This document shows positions 28,140 through 35,982 of a stretch of DNA of 64,000 nucleotides, piece after piece. Location: assembly GCA_964387685.1 (NCBI GenBank), contig CAYLXK010000029.1, positions 6,283 through 70,282 of the forward strand, in the 5' to 3' direction. Source of the DNA: Bryobacter sp964387685. GTDB taxonomy: Bacteria; Acidobacteriota; Terriglobia; Bryobacterales; Bryobacteraceae. Each line of letters opens with the position of its first letter. The stretch's first letter is position 1. A model generated the notes under the pieces. It had not been told where the DNA came from. It searched no databases and saw only the letters and a list, made by a program, of their open reading frames with translations. Made by a program: the position numbers and the translations under genes.

Positions 28140-28376
28140 CCACTGGGAACGTGGACTGACTCAGCTGGCTTGGTCGCCGTGCGGTGCCCATAGCCTTCGT
28201 CCTTTGGCTCGCGAATGACCCGCGCGCCCTCCGCCCAGTCCAATGCCAGGGTCGAGGCGAGATCCTTCACGATCAAGTGCACCGTGACAGAGTGAGGCGC
28301 CACCGATGCAAAGTTCCGCATGGCCGATTTCACCGCCCGGTTGCTTCCATCGAGACAGCTCCTTTGCGCCAAACAC
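28140..28376 (-). pseudogene. Frameshifted VOC/PhnB-like glyoxalase relic
   Basis: Two overlapping frames on the minus strand each hold part of one PhnB-like VOC protein. From 28376 one reads FGAKELSRWKQPGGEIGHAE and LCIGGASL. From about 28306 the other frame continues APHSVTVHLIVKDLASTLA, then GARVIREPKDEGYGHRTA. In intact PhnB-like proteins these segments are consecutive in one frame. The N-terminal third and the final DPFGH-type segment are missing. A frameshift near 28290-28306 and truncation at both ends make it a pseudogene. It accounts for most of the 319-base gap between the membrane protein and the AraC gene. Confidence 0.7.
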
Positions 28377-28429
28377 ACCTACGTGAAGGGCAATGGCGGG
28401 GGCGGTGGGGCAGCAGCAAAGCTAAGGGA

Positions 28430-29284
28430 CTAGAATGCTCCTGTGTCTTCGATCATCGCCGATGTGAACGTGGATGGATTGTAGAAATCGGCGGCCACGT
28501 GGTTGGTCCAATGCAACTTGAGCGCGGCGTACTCGCTAGGCGTAAAGCCGCAAAAAGCGCGGAAGTCGTGCACGAAATGCGCCTGGTCAAAATAACCGCA
28601 ATCCTGCGCCAATGCCGCCCAGCGCAATTCCCCGCCCTCGGCGGCTTGCCGCAATGCTTGCTGGAAACGGAGGATACGCAGATAAACTTTCGGCGGCACA
28701 CCAACCTGTGCGCGGAACACCTCGCGAAAGCGCCGCTCGCTGTAGCTTATCTTCCGCAGGACGTCCGGAAGAGAATAGCTGCCGGGCTGCCGCCATTGGC
28801 GGATCGCCCACGACACCGCGGGGTGCCCCGGCGAGCCACAGCCGGCCTGTGCGAGCAGCCAAGCCTCCATCACGGCGAAGATTGCCGGGGCGGACTCCGC
28901 TTCCAACATCCGCTCGCGAAGGCTGCCCGCCGCCAGGTCCACGTCGAGGTTGGTGAATTCATGAGCCGGTTGGCCCAAAATCGCGGGGGCCGCTCCGGGC
29001 CGGAAAACGATGCCCGCAATGCGACGCATGTCCCGCGTCGAAATCAGCATGGGGCGCGTTTGAACGCCCGTGATCAGCACGGGGCCGCGCGCGACGCGTT
29101 CTAGCCCCCGCGGGCCCGGCGCCCAATTGTCGATTGCCTCGCGGTCTAGATTGACGACCAGTTGAAACGCTCCCTGGGGCAGTACGCATTCCCGGGGGTG
29201 GGCGGCCGAATAGCCTTCGCAAATCCAGAACAATACGACGTACTGCGAAAGCGGCGCCGAGGGTCTGTGCTCCCGGTAGAACAT
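28430..29284 (-). CDS. AraC-family transcriptional regulator
   Basis: A 284-residue regulator. The N-terminal 150 residues resemble the ligand domain of AraC proteins with a DUF6597-like start (YREHRPSAPLSQYVVLFWICEG, GVQTRPMLISTRDMRRIAGIVFRPGAAPAILG). The C-terminal pair of helix-turn-helices is clear (YSLPDVLRKISYSERRFREVF, VGVPPKVYLRILRFQQAL, LAQDCGYFDQAHFVHDFRAFCGFTPSEY). Regulators of this subtype are commonly next to VOC or SRPBCC genes, which fits the VOC relic downstream. Its original target may therefore be lost. Confidence 0.88.
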   Translation of the reverse strand: MFYREHRPSAPLSQYVVLFWICEGYSAAHPRECVLPQGAFQLVVNLDREAIDNWAPGPRGLERVARGPVLITGVQTRPMLISTRDMRRIAGIVFRPGAAPAILGQPAHEFTNLDVDLAAGSLRERMLEAESAPAIFAVMEAWLLAQAGCGSPGHPAVSWAIRQWRQPGSYSLPDVLRKISYSERRFREVFRAQVGVPPKVYLRILRFQQALRQAAEGGELRWAALAQDCGYFDQAHFVHDFRAFCGFTPSEYAALKLHWTNHVAADFYNPSTFTSAMIEDTGAF

Positions 29285-29296
29285 GCCGTCAGTGTC

Positions 29297-29857
29297 TCAT
29301 TGCGAGCGCTGGGCGGCGGAGTTTTGCTCCTTCAAGCCCCGCTCCAGCAGCCGGACGCCGCGCGCAAAGCCGCCGCGCGGTCCCGAGTCTCCAAACAAGC
29401 CTTGACCAGCGAGCACGCAATAGCCATGCAAAAAGGACCAGACCGCCACCGCGGCAGCCGTATCGTCCGGGTCCCCCGTCAACGGCGCCACCAGCGCCAG
29501 AAGAAATTTCCAAAGTTCCCTGCGCTCTACATTGGGCTCAGCATAGCCTTCAGCGTGCAACAAGAGGTAGAGCCCGCTCTCGTCCTGGGCGAAAGAGGCG
29601 TAGGCGGCCAGGGCCCCGGCGAAACTGCGGGTACGACGCAGACGCCCCAGCAGAAGGCGCGCAGCTTCTTCGGCCAAGGCTTGGCGTAGCGCTTCCTCAC
29701 CCGCGAAGTGGCGGTAGAGACTGGGCGCCTGCAGGCCCAGTTCGGCGGCCACGGGACGCATACCCAGCGCGGGCAGGCCCTGGCGGCGGACGAGTTCCAG
29801 GGCGGCGGCCAGGATCGCCTCCCGGCTGGTTTTGGCGGCGAACGGCATCGCTAACAT
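29297..29857 (-). CDS. TetR-family transcriptional repressor
   Basis: A 186-residue TetR-type protein. The N-terminal helix-turn-helix is seen in TSREAILAAALELVRRQGLPAL, AAELGLQAPSLYRHFAGEEAL. The C-terminal ligand domain is helical and matches the TetR_C_33/WHG-like group (DDTAAAVAVWSFLHGYCVLAG). It is divergent from the DUF4260 gene with a 44-base spacer that holds the promoter of that gene, so it most likely represses DUF4260 and itself. The preferred start is uncertain between 29857 and 29848. Confidence 0.87.
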   Translation of the reverse strand: MLAMPFAAKTSREAILAAALELVRRQGLPALGMRPVAAELGLQAPSLYRHFAGEEALRQALAEEAARLLLGRLRRTRSFAGALAAYASFAQDESGLYLLLHAEGYAEPNVERRELWKFLLALVAPLTGDPDDTAAAVAVWSFLHGYCVLAGQGLFGDSGPRGGFARGVRLLERGLKEQNSAAQRSQ

Positions 29858-29865
29858 TGTAAGGC

Positions 29866-29895
29866 TTGACTCGCCCCTCCGGATCTAGGCACAAT
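29866..29895 (+). promoter_or_regulatory. Promoter giving a near-leaderless DUF4260 mRNA
   Basis: TTGACT (29866-29871) and CACAAT (29890-29895) are 18 bases apart. The predicted transcription start falls on or next to the ATG at 29902, so the mRNA would have almost no leader, and no ribosome binding site is visible. The element fills the spacer between the TetR gene and its divergent neighbour and is the likely place of repression. Confidence 0.5.
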
Positions 29896-29901
29896 AGAGA
29901 T

Positions 29902-30297
29902 ATGAAGCCTAACACCGTTCACAATGAAAAATGGCCCCTGCTGCGCCTGGAGGCGGCGCTCGCCTTCGCCATCTCTGTGGCGGCCTACGCGCTCGCAAGC
30001 GCCTCCTGGCTGGCCTTTGCCGCGCTTTTTCTGGCGCCGGACGTCTCAATGTTGGGTTATCTCCGCAGTCCGCGTTGGGGGGCCCTGATCTATAACCTGG
30101 GCCACACCTATACGACGCCGCTGCTGCTGGCCGGTGGTGTGTGGCTTTGGCACCGGGATATGCCCTCGCCTCTCTGGTTAATTTGGCTAGCCCACATTGC
30201 CTTTGACCGGATGTTGGGATTCGGACTGAAGCAGGCCGCCGGCTTTCATTTCACCCACCTGGGCGTTCACGCTAAGCCGGCCCACACGCGAGCCTAA
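29902..30297 (+). CDS. DUF4260 membrane protein
   Basis: A 131-residue integral membrane protein of the DUF4260 family. Typical motifs are LRLEAALAFAISVAAYALA, FLAPDVSMLGYL, IYNLGHTYTTPLLLAGGVWLW and WLAHIAFDRMLGFGLKQAAGFHFTHLG. Four membrane helices are expected. The function of the family is not known. It is divergently transcribed from a TetR repressor, an arrangement often seen for genes induced by a small molecule. Confidence 0.87.
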   Translation: MKPNTVHNEKWPLLRLEAALAFAISVAAYALASASWLAFAALFLAPDVSMLGYLRSPRWGALIYNLGHTYTTPLLLAGGVWLWHRDMPSPLWLIWLAHIAFDRMLGFGLKQAAGFHFTHLGVHAKPAHTRA

Positions 30298-30344
30298 AGG
30301 GGGTGCCTTGGCGAAGATTTTCCGAAGAATGCGGCCCTGCCATA

Positions 30345-30374
30345 TTGACGCTGGCCCTCTTTGCGGGGTCTAAT
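30345..30374 (+). promoter_or_regulatory. Sigma-70-like promoter of the methyltransferase gene
   Basis: TTGACG (30345-30350) and TCTAAT (30369-30374) with an 18-base spacer, about 65 bases before the ATG at 30441. Judged by eye. Confidence 0.4.
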
Positions 30375-30440
30375 AGCAAAACGGTTCGTGGGGATTTGTC
30401 TTGCACTCCGGGCGCCCGTTGAATCGTAAGAAACAAAAGA

Positions 30441-31037
30441 ATGGCAGAATCACGTTCCAAGAGCGATTGGCCCGCGTGGGTGAAAGAATTCGCACGGAAT
30501 CCAGTGCAAGTGGCGGCGGTGGCGCCCAGCTCCAAGTACCTGGCCGAACGCATGGGAGAGTCTCTCGAGTTGGGCAAGGCTCGCACCGTTGTGGAGTTGG
30601 GCCCCGGCAGCGGAGCGCTTACCAAGGCGATCCTGCCCCGCATGGCGCCCGGGGCGCGCTACCTTGCAGTGGAGCGAAATCCCCGGCTTGCCAAGTGGTG
30701 GCGGCGCAAATTTGAAGGCTATCGCCTGGTGGAAGGCTGCGTGGGGGACCTCGCGCAAATCTGCGCTGCGGAGGGCCTAGGAGAGGTTGATTGCATCGTC
30801 AGCGGTTTGCCTTGGCCGGCTTTCTCCAATGGCTTGCAGGACCGCGCGATAGAAGCGATCGTGGAGGTTCTGGCGCCCGGCGGGCAGATTGCCACCTTCG
30901 GCTACGCGGTGGGCCTCATGATGCCCGGCGGCCAGCGCTTCTTGCGGGAGGCCAAGCGCCGCTTTCAGCGGACGGAACGCCTGCCTTGGGAATGGCGAAA
31001 TCTGCCGCCTGCCTATGTACTTCGCTGCACGAGATAG
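30441..31037 (+). CDS. Class I SAM-dependent methyltransferase (phospholipid N-methyltransferase-like)
   Basis: A 198-residue methyltransferase. The SAM-binding motif I is VVELGPGSGALTKAILPRM, followed by ARYLAVERNP (motif II acidic residue) and VDCIVSGLPWPAF (motif IV, NPPY-like). The opening WVKEFARNPVQVAAVAPSSKYLAERM and the SGLPW motif match the PmtA/KsgA-like group of phospholipid methyltransferases rather than true rRNA dimethylases. It may methylate phosphatidylethanolamine at the membrane, but rRNA or another substrate is possible. It stands alone with its own promoter. Confidence 0.8.
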   Translation: MAESRSKSDWPAWVKEFARNPVQVAAVAPSSKYLAERMGESLELGKARTVVELGPGSGALTKAILPRMAPGARYLAVERNPRLAKWWRRKFEGYRLVEGCVGDLAQICAAEGLGEVDCIVSGLPWPAFSNGLQDRAIEAIVEVLAPGGQIATFGYAVGLMMPGGQRFLREAKRRFQRTERLPWEWRNLPPAYVLRCTR

Positions 31038-31059
31038 CCCAGTGCATAAGGTAAGCCCG

Positions 31060-31671
31060 CTACAGCAAGCGAATGGCGCTAATCAGGCGCCCGGCCGCCT
31101 CCCCGTCGCGGCGAAAGCTATGGAAAAGTTCCGGGTCGCACCGCGTGCAACTCTTTGCCTGCCAAATCTGCTCCAGGTCCAGGCCGCCGTCGATCAACTG
31201 CCTTTCATTGATCGACGCAAGATCGAGTAGCGTCCTGCCTTCCCGGCCAAAAGATGCGGCCACCTCGGGACCCACCTCATAGCAACAGCCGCCGATCCCG
31301 GGGCCGATGGCCGCGCGAATGTCTGAAAGCTGCGCGCCTAGCTCTTGCATCCGCAGCAGCGTTTGGGCCGCGATCCGTGCGGCGCTGCCTCGCCAGCCGG
31401 CATGCACGGCCGCCGCGACGTGCGCGGTGGGATCTACTAACAAGATGGGAAAACAGTCCGCTGTCTTGACGCTGATCCAGAGTTCCGGCGCCGTTGTCAC
31501 CAAGGCGTCGCCGTCGCCGGCTAAACCGCCGGCTTTGGGATAGAGGATCTCCGCCGAATGGATCTGCCGCAGCCAGGCATGCCCGCTTTCCCCGACCCAG
31601 GCGCCATCCGCACGAGTCCCAAAGCCATGCTCGACGTTCGGCAATTCCTTTAGCAGCGGCGCGTGGATCAT
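31060..31671 (-). CDS. pgeF: Laccase-domain purine nucleoside phosphorylase (PgeF/YfiH)
   Basis: A 203-residue YfiH/PgeF protein. The metal site is seen in RQIHSAEIL, KTADCFPILL, AAVHAGWRGSAARI and GPGIGGCCYEVG, where the conserved histidines and cysteine lie. The family was first called polyphenol oxidase and later shown to cleave purine nucleosides and to be needed for correct peptidoglycan precursors in some bacteria. It is slightly shorter at the N-terminus than many homologues. It overlaps the upstream nuoB gene by four bases, which implies co-expression. Confidence 0.87.
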   Translation of the reverse strand: MIHAPLLKELPNVEHGFGTRADGAWVGESGHAWLRQIHSAEILYPKAGGLAGDGDALVTTAPELWISVKTADCFPILLVDPTAHVAAAVHAGWRGSAARIAAQTLLRMQELGAQLSDIRAAIGPGIGGCCYEVGPEVAASFGREGRTLLDLASINERQLIDGGLDLEQIWQAKSCTRCDPELFHSFRRDGEAAGRLISAIRLL

Positions 31672-32234
31672 CCGATTTGCACGAGATCCGCCTGCACCAC
31701 GCGGACTTGCTTCCTGAAGTCGTCGAGCATATCCTCGCTCAGCCGCACGTCTGTCGGCCGCTTCACGATCGTGCGCATCTGGTCAATCTTATCCTGCAGC
31801 TTCATCAAGCCATAGAAGAGATTTTCCGGCCGCGGCGGACAACCCGTAATGTAAACGTCCACCGGCACGATGAGGTCCACACCCTGCAGCACGCTGTAGG
31901 TATTGAAGGGTCCGCCGACACTAGAGCAGGCGCCCATCGAGATCACCCACTTCGGCTCCGGCATTTGATCGTAGAGCCGCTTAATCACCGGCGCCATTTT
32001 CAGCGTAACCGTGCCGGCCACGATCATCAGGTCGGCCTGGCGTGGCGAAGGACGGAAAACCTCGGCCCCGAAGCGCGCAATGTCGAAGCGGGCGGTGCTG
32101 CTGGCGATCATTTCAATGGCGCAGCAGGCCAAGCCAAAAGAAAGCGGCCACACTGCACTCTTACGCGCCCAATTGAAAACGTAGTCCACCGACGTGGTGA
32201 TCACGTTCTGTTCGAATTGATTTTGCAACGTCAA
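31668..32234 (-). CDS. nuoB: NADH-quinone oxidoreductase subunit B
   Basis: A 188-residue complex I subunit. Four cysteines for the N2 [4Fe-4S] cluster are present: the adjacent pair in FGLACCAIEM, one in SMGACSSVGG, and one in ITGCPPRPE. Residues around RFGAEVFRPSPRQADLMIVAGT are the family signature. It passes electrons to quinone in the peripheral arm of complex I. No other nuo genes are adjacent, so this is a solitary copy or the split end of a nuo cluster. It is co-transcribed with pgeF and lies 4 bases after a small conserved gene. Confidence 0.93.
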   Translation of the reverse strand: MTLQNQFEQNVITTSVDYVFNWARKSAVWPLSFGLACCAIEMIASSTARFDIARFGAEVFRPSPRQADLMIVAGTVTLKMAPVIKRLYDQMPEPKWVISMGACSSVGGPFNTYSVLQGVDLIVPVDVYITGCPPRPENLFYGLMKLQDKIDQMRTIVKRPTDVRLSEDMLDDFRKQVRVVQADLVQIG

Positions 32235-32238
32235 ACTT

Positions 32239-32622
32239 CTATTTTAGCCAGTCCCGCGCCAAGGCCTCAGCGTCGCTTTCCAGATCGACGGCAATGGGAT
32301 CTTGCGCGACGCCGTCCACACTCGAAATGGCCACAATGCCACTAGGCGTAGGCTTCAGGTCCAGGCGCTTGTCTTTCGCCTCCAGCCGCAGCACCGTATC
32401 CAGCCACGTAATGCGCACCATCGTCCGTTGCGCGTGGCCCAAGGTGCGCGCCGCCACCAGCAGCTTCTCGGTGAAGGGGCTGGACTTCAACGCCTCGGCA
32501 AAAGGCTGCGCCGCCAGCGCCGCCGCACGATCTTCCTCGCGCCGCTTGCCTGCGTTTGGATCCTTTTCCTCGCGCGATTCCAGCGCCTTCAAATTATTCT
32601 CAAGGTTGTCGAGAAAGCTCAT
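32239..32622 (-). CDS. Hypothetical protein, 127 aa, upstream of nuoB
   Basis: A soluble acidic/basic protein (SFLDNLENNLKALESREEKDP, charged helical N-terminus; then AARTLGHAQRTMVRITWLDTVLRLE). No recognised family. It starts the short minus-strand operon with nuoB and pgeF; only 4 bases separate its stop from the nuoB start. It is divergent from the 140-residue gene at 32672. The codon pattern and tight spacing support that it is real. Confidence 0.65.
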   Translation of the reverse strand: MSFLDNLENNLKALESREEKDPNAGKRREEDRAAALAAQPFAEALKSSPFTEKLLVAARTLGHAQRTMVRITWLDTVLRLEAKDKRLDLKPTPSGIVAISSVDGVAQDPIAVDLESDAEALARDWLK

Positions 32623-32671
32623 GCCTCAAAGCTCCTGGTTCACAGTATTCTGAAATCGCTACACTACGGTT

Positions 32672-33094
32672 ATGTTCTTTCGCCGCCCACAGCCGCGCGT
32701 ACCCACCTTTGAAGACCGTTTGGAAGCCTTAAAGGCTGCAGGAATGGCCATCGCGCGCAAAGGTTCCGGCAAGGTCGCGGTGATGCGCAAGGGAAGTGCG
32801 GCCGTTTTGGCCGAAAAAGATTCCAGCGCCGAAATTGAAACGGCGGGCATTGTCATCGGCCACGAAATTGGCGAACTGACCCACGGCGGCTACCAGATGT
32901 TCTTCACCACCGCCAGTGGCGAAAAGGTGCCCGCGCTGGCCGAGCAATTGCGCGAACTCCACGAATTCCTCGAAGACCTGCGCGAAGGCCTGGGCCACGA
33001 CAGCCTCTACAACACCAGCCTGGGTACCACCAACCAAAAACACCTTTACGACCGGGTAAAAGGCCGCGACCCTAAAGCGGCCACGGCCCACTAA
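32672..33094 (+). CDS. Conserved hypothetical protein, 140 aa
   Basis: A soluble protein beginning MFFRRPQPRVPTFEDRLEAL. The middle has KGSGKVAVMRKGSAAVLAEK and GIVIGHEIGELTHGGYQMFF, and the tail has GHDSLYNTSLGTTNQKHLYDRV. It resembles small acidobacterial proteins seen beside nuo genes, but I know of no function. It is divergent from the 127-residue gene and converges with the cyclophilin gene, 4 bases away. Confidence 0.65.
   Translation: MFFRRPQPRVPTFEDRLEALKAAGMAIARKGSGKVAVMRKGSAAVLAEKDSSAEIETAGIVIGHEIGELTHGGYQMFFTTASGEKVPALAEQLRELHEFLEDLREGLGHDSLYNTSLGTTNQKHLYDRVKGRDPKAATAH
33062..33082. terminator. Hairpin at the 3' junction of convergent genes
   Basis: GGCCGC and GCGGCC (33062-33067 and 33077-33082) can pair around a 9-base loop. 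It lies in the last codons of the 140-residue gene, just before the convergent cyclophilin gene. There is no U-tract, so termination is only suggested. Confidence 0.3.
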
Positions 33095-33098
33095 GTCG

Positions 33099-33581
33099 CT
33101 AACTGATCTTGACGCTGGTCAGCTTGTCGCCCTGCTGGATCTTGTCCACCACTTCCTGGCCACTAAGCACTTGCCCAAACACGGTGTGCTTGCCGTCCAG
33201 CCAATCCGTAACAATGTGCGTGATGTAGAACTGGCTGCCGTTGGTGTTCGGGCCGGCATTGGCCATCGCCAACGAGCCGCGCTGGTGCTTCTTCCACTGG
33301 GTGGTCTTGAATTCGTCGTTGAAGCGGTAGCCGGGACCGCCACGGCCCGTGCCTTCGGGGTCCCCGCCCTGCACCATGAAATCCTTGATCACGCGATGAA
33401 AGACGGTGCCATCATAGAAGCCCTCTCCGGCCAGAAACACGAAGTTGTTTACCGCGGCGGGTGCATTCTCCGGGTACAACTCGCAGACGATGGTGCCCTG
33501 GGAGGTCTCAAAGGTCGCGGTATAAGATTTCGCGGTATCGATTGTCATCGGCGGCGGGGCCGCGTACTGTTTGGATGCCAT
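33099..33581 (-). CDS. Cyclophilin-type peptidyl-prolyl cis-trans isomerase
   Basis: A 160-residue single-domain cyclophilin. Catalytic residues are visible: the arginine in VFHRVIKDFMVQGGDPEGTG, the phenylalanine-containing SQFYIT stretch after SLAMANAGPNTNG, and HTVFGQVLSGQEVVDKI near the end. It catalyses proline isomerisation during protein folding. There is no signal peptide, so it is cytoplasmic; the short N-terminal extension (ASKQYAAPPP) is not part of the fold. It is convergent with the 140-residue gene. Confidence 0.93.
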   Translation of the reverse strand: MASKQYAAPPPMTIDTAKSYTATFETSQGTIVCELYPENAPAAVNNFVFLAGEGFYDGTVFHRVIKDFMVQGGDPEGTGRGGPGYRFNDEFKTTQWKKHQRGSLAMANAGPNTNGSQFYITHIVTDWLDGKHTVFGQVLSGQEVVDKIQQGDKLTSVKIS

Positions 33582-33626
33582 TCTTTGAGTGTAGTATTGG
33601 CGAGAGTCCGCTCTCGATTAAAGCCG

Positions 33627-34322
33627 CTATGGAAGGGCTTTTTCGATCGCCGCAGAGAGTGTCGCGGACAGTTTTTGGTAACCCGCGGCATTGGGCAGCA
33701 AGCCATCGGCCGTGAGCTCTTTGGCAATCGCCCGCCCCTGAGCGAGGCCTGAATAGAGGTCCAGGTACACCGCCCCGCGCTGCTTGGCAAAGTCCTTCAG
33801 CCACAAATTCATGCTGAAGATCTTCCCCGCCGGCCGGCGCGCGCTCCACGATTCCGGGCAATTGCAGACGGGCGTCAAGGAGGCGATCACCACCTTAATG
33901 CCATGAGCCTGGGCCAGGTCCACCAGGGATTCATAGTGATCCTGAATGGTGCCTTGCGTGGCCGGGCCTGCATAGCCGGCGAGGTCGTTTAAGCCCGCCT
34001 GGATCACCACCACCGCCGGCTTCAGCGCCACAACATCCTGCCGAAAGCGCACCAGCATCTGAGGCGTGGTCTGCCGCGCGACGCCGCGATTGATCCACGG
34101 CTTGCCGGTGAAGAATTCCTTGGGCCAATTCTCTGTGATCTCGTCGCCAAGAAACACCACGCGCTTCTCGCCGTCCTTGAGCTTCAATTCGGAGTTATCG
34201 CTGCCGTAGCGCGTCAACCCGCCCCAATCGCTCAACAGGCGCTTCTGCGCCAGGATCTCGCGCTCCAAGTCCTCTTTCGAGGGATCGATCGCCAGCAGCG
34301 CGAAGAGCAACAGCGCGGTCAC
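33627..34322 (-). CDS. SGNH/GDSL-family hydrolase
   Basis: The start is the GTG at 34322, which overlaps the stop of the propeller gene (GTGA). The longer open frame upstream is a shadow of that gene. The 231-residue product has a short hydrophobic leader (TALLLFALLAI). It shows SGNH block I as VVFLGDEITENWP, with aspartate where the nucleophilic serine is normally GDSI/GDSL. Block II is WINRGVARQTT, block III VVIQAGLNDLAG and block V DGLLPNAAGYQKL. The replacement of the block I serine by Glu/Ile around GDEIT raises doubt about esterase activity. It probably acts in the periplasm on a carbohydrate ester, if active. Confidence 0.78.
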   Translation of the reverse strand: MTALLLFALLAIDPSKEDLEREILAQKRLLSDWGGLTRYGSDNSELKLKDGEKRVVFLGDEITENWPKEFFTGKPWINRGVARQTTPQMLVRFRQDVVALKPAVVVIQAGLNDLAGYAGPATQGTIQDHYESLVDLAQAHGIKVVIASLTPVCNCPESWSARRPAGKIFSMNLWLKDFAKQRGAVYLDLYSGLAQGRAIAKELTADGLLPNAAGYQKLSATLSAAIEKALP

Positions 34323-35872
34323 GGCTTCAACCCAAAGGCGTACAGCATGCCGTCGTAGGTGTTGATGTAAACCTTGCCGTTGGCCAAACCCAGCCCGCCC
34401 CAATGATTCCACGTGGCAATTTGCTTGCCGCTGTTCCAAAGCTCTTTGCCGGTGCGCGCATCCAACACATAGAGCACGGCGTGCGTGGAATTCGGCACGC
34501 GGCGCTCCATGCGGAAATCCAGGCCCACGTCCGGGAAGGCCTGCGCGGTATTCTCGCCGCTGCCATAAGCGAAGATCATGCCGTTGGCGATCAAGGGCGG
34601 CTCTGCCTGATCCATATCGCGGGAAATCCAAGCCGGCACGAGCGTCACGCCGCCGTTGGCCGTCGATTCCATCTTGAACGCGGCAATCGCGCCCTTCTTC
34701 ACCAAGCCGTTCTCGATGGGCGCCTTAAACTTGGAATGCTTCGGGCCCCAGAAAGGCGTCAGGATCCAGCGCGTGCCGTTGTCTTCCCAGGTGGCCAATG
34801 AGCCCCAGATGCCAGCTTCGGCAAAGTCCACCATTTCGTTGCAGATCAGATCTGTGCGGTGCGCAGGCGTGCGGTGATCGTCGCCGCCGATGGATTCTGT
34901 GTCCATCAGATAGATGCGGCATTCCTTGCTCGCGTCGATCATGTATTCCTTGCCCTTGAAATCGAAGATGGCGGGCGTCACCTGCATGTCGAGATCCCGT
35001 TTCACCAGCCACTCGGCGTTGGAGGGGCCGTAGTAGTCCACCAGGTCCAGCGCTTTGGTCTTGGGGTTCTGCTTTACGCCGATGATGCCGTTGCCATAGA
35101 CGCCATTCTCCGGGTCCCAGCGGCCGTCGCCCGTGCCGGTGTACATCACCTTGTCTTTCGAAACGGCCGGGCCGCTTCGCCCCCACATGCCGCCACCCGC
35201 CGGTCCCCAACTGCCAACCTTGTCGGTGGCCAGATCATAGGTGTAAGCCGTGTTCGGGTTACCGCCGCAGCCCTGGGCGCTATGCGTGTAGATCACGTTG
35301 TCCACCAGGTTCATCGCATAAGGCTTGCCGTTGGGGGGCATGAAGGGCATGGGCGGCGCCAGCTCTTCGCCATCCGCGGCATTTACCTTGTGCAGGCGCC
35401 CGTCCCAGGAGGCGGAATAGATGATGTAGTCGCCCGGATTCTTACCCGGTCCAATGGTGGAATTCGCTGTCTGTCCGCCGGGGCACAGCACACTGGGCCC
35501 GCGCGCACCCGGCGCGTCGGCGTAAGTGCTTTCAAAATGCCGCTTCCAAATCAACTCGCCGGTCTTGGCGTCCAGTCCATAGACGTTATCCGAAACCCCT
35601 ACCTGGATCACCATCTCGCGCGGACCCTTCTTGGTATTTACGCGGCCGATGACAAGTGGTTCCAATAGCGAATGCATCTGCCGGGGCTCGTTATCCAGCT
35701 TCGTTTTCCAAAGCAGCTTCATGCCCTTAATGTTGGCTTGGGTCAGAATTTTTTCGTCCTTCTGCCAGTTGTTGCGCTTGGGGTCGCCCCCGTCGGTCAA
35801 CCAATCCGCGCCGAAGCTAAGCGCGGCAAACGTGAAGCAAGCGGTAAGGAATACGGTCCAATTTCGATGCAT
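34319..35872 (-). CDS. Secreted PQQ-type beta-propeller protein
   Basis: I chose the ATG at 35872, which gives the signal peptide MHRNWTVFLTACFTFAALSFG. The 517-residue product is a PQQ-dependent-dehydrogenase-like propeller with tryptophan-docking repeats (LDAKTGELIWKRHF, LDARTGKELWNSGKQ, LANGKVYINTYDGMLYAFG). Residues for quinone or calcium binding cannot be confirmed, so it may be an enzyme or a structural propeller. It forms a coupled pair with the SGNH gene downstream. It is divergent from a second propeller gene at 35983 with a 110-base shared promoter region. Confidence 0.8.
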   Translation of the reverse strand: MHRNWTVFLTACFTFAALSFGADWLTDGGDPKRNNWQKDEKILTQANIKGMKLLWKTKLDNEPRQMHSLLEPLVIGRVNTKKGPREMVIQVGVSDNVYGLDAKTGELIWKRHFESTYADAPGARGPSVLCPGGQTANSTIGPGKNPGDYIIYSASWDGRLHKVNAADGEELAPPMPFMPPNGKPYAMNLVDNVIYTHSAQGCGGNPNTAYTYDLATDKVGSWGPAGGGMWGRSGPAVSKDKVMYTGTGDGRWDPENGVYGNGIIGVKQNPKTKALDLVDYYGPSNAEWLVKRDLDMQVTPAIFDFKGKEYMIDASKECRIYLMDTESIGGDDHRTPAHRTDLICNEMVDFAEAGIWGSLATWEDNGTRWILTPFWGPKHSKFKAPIENGLVKKGAIAAFKMESTANGGVTLVPAWISRDMDQAEPPLIANGMIFAYGSGENTAQAFPDVGLDFRMERRVPNSTHAVLYVLDARTGKELWNSGKQIATWNHWGGLGLANGKVYINTYDGMLYAFGLKP

Positions 35873-35904
35873 GATAAAGCCTTCCAAACAACATATACCA
35901 GTTC

Positions 35905-35941
35905 TCTCGATAGGGGCTACGATTTGGGTATATCATCGAGA
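35905..35941. promoter_or_regulatory. Symmetric divergent promoter region between two propeller genes
   Basis: TCTCGAT (35905-35911) and ATCGAGA (35935-35941) form an inverted repeat 23 bases apart. A second inverted pair, ATATACC near 35893 and GGTATAT near 35928, interleaves with it and could supply a -10 box for each direction. The symmetry suggests one regulator controlling both propeller genes. Confidence 0.4.
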
Positions 35942-35982
35942 ATCGACGCGGGACGCAAGTCGGCAGCGTAAAGGAGAAGACC

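Noticed and set aside
31668..32234. nuoB as part of a nearby complex I operon
   Set aside because: No other nuo genes occur on either side; only pgeF and a small unknown gene are linked.
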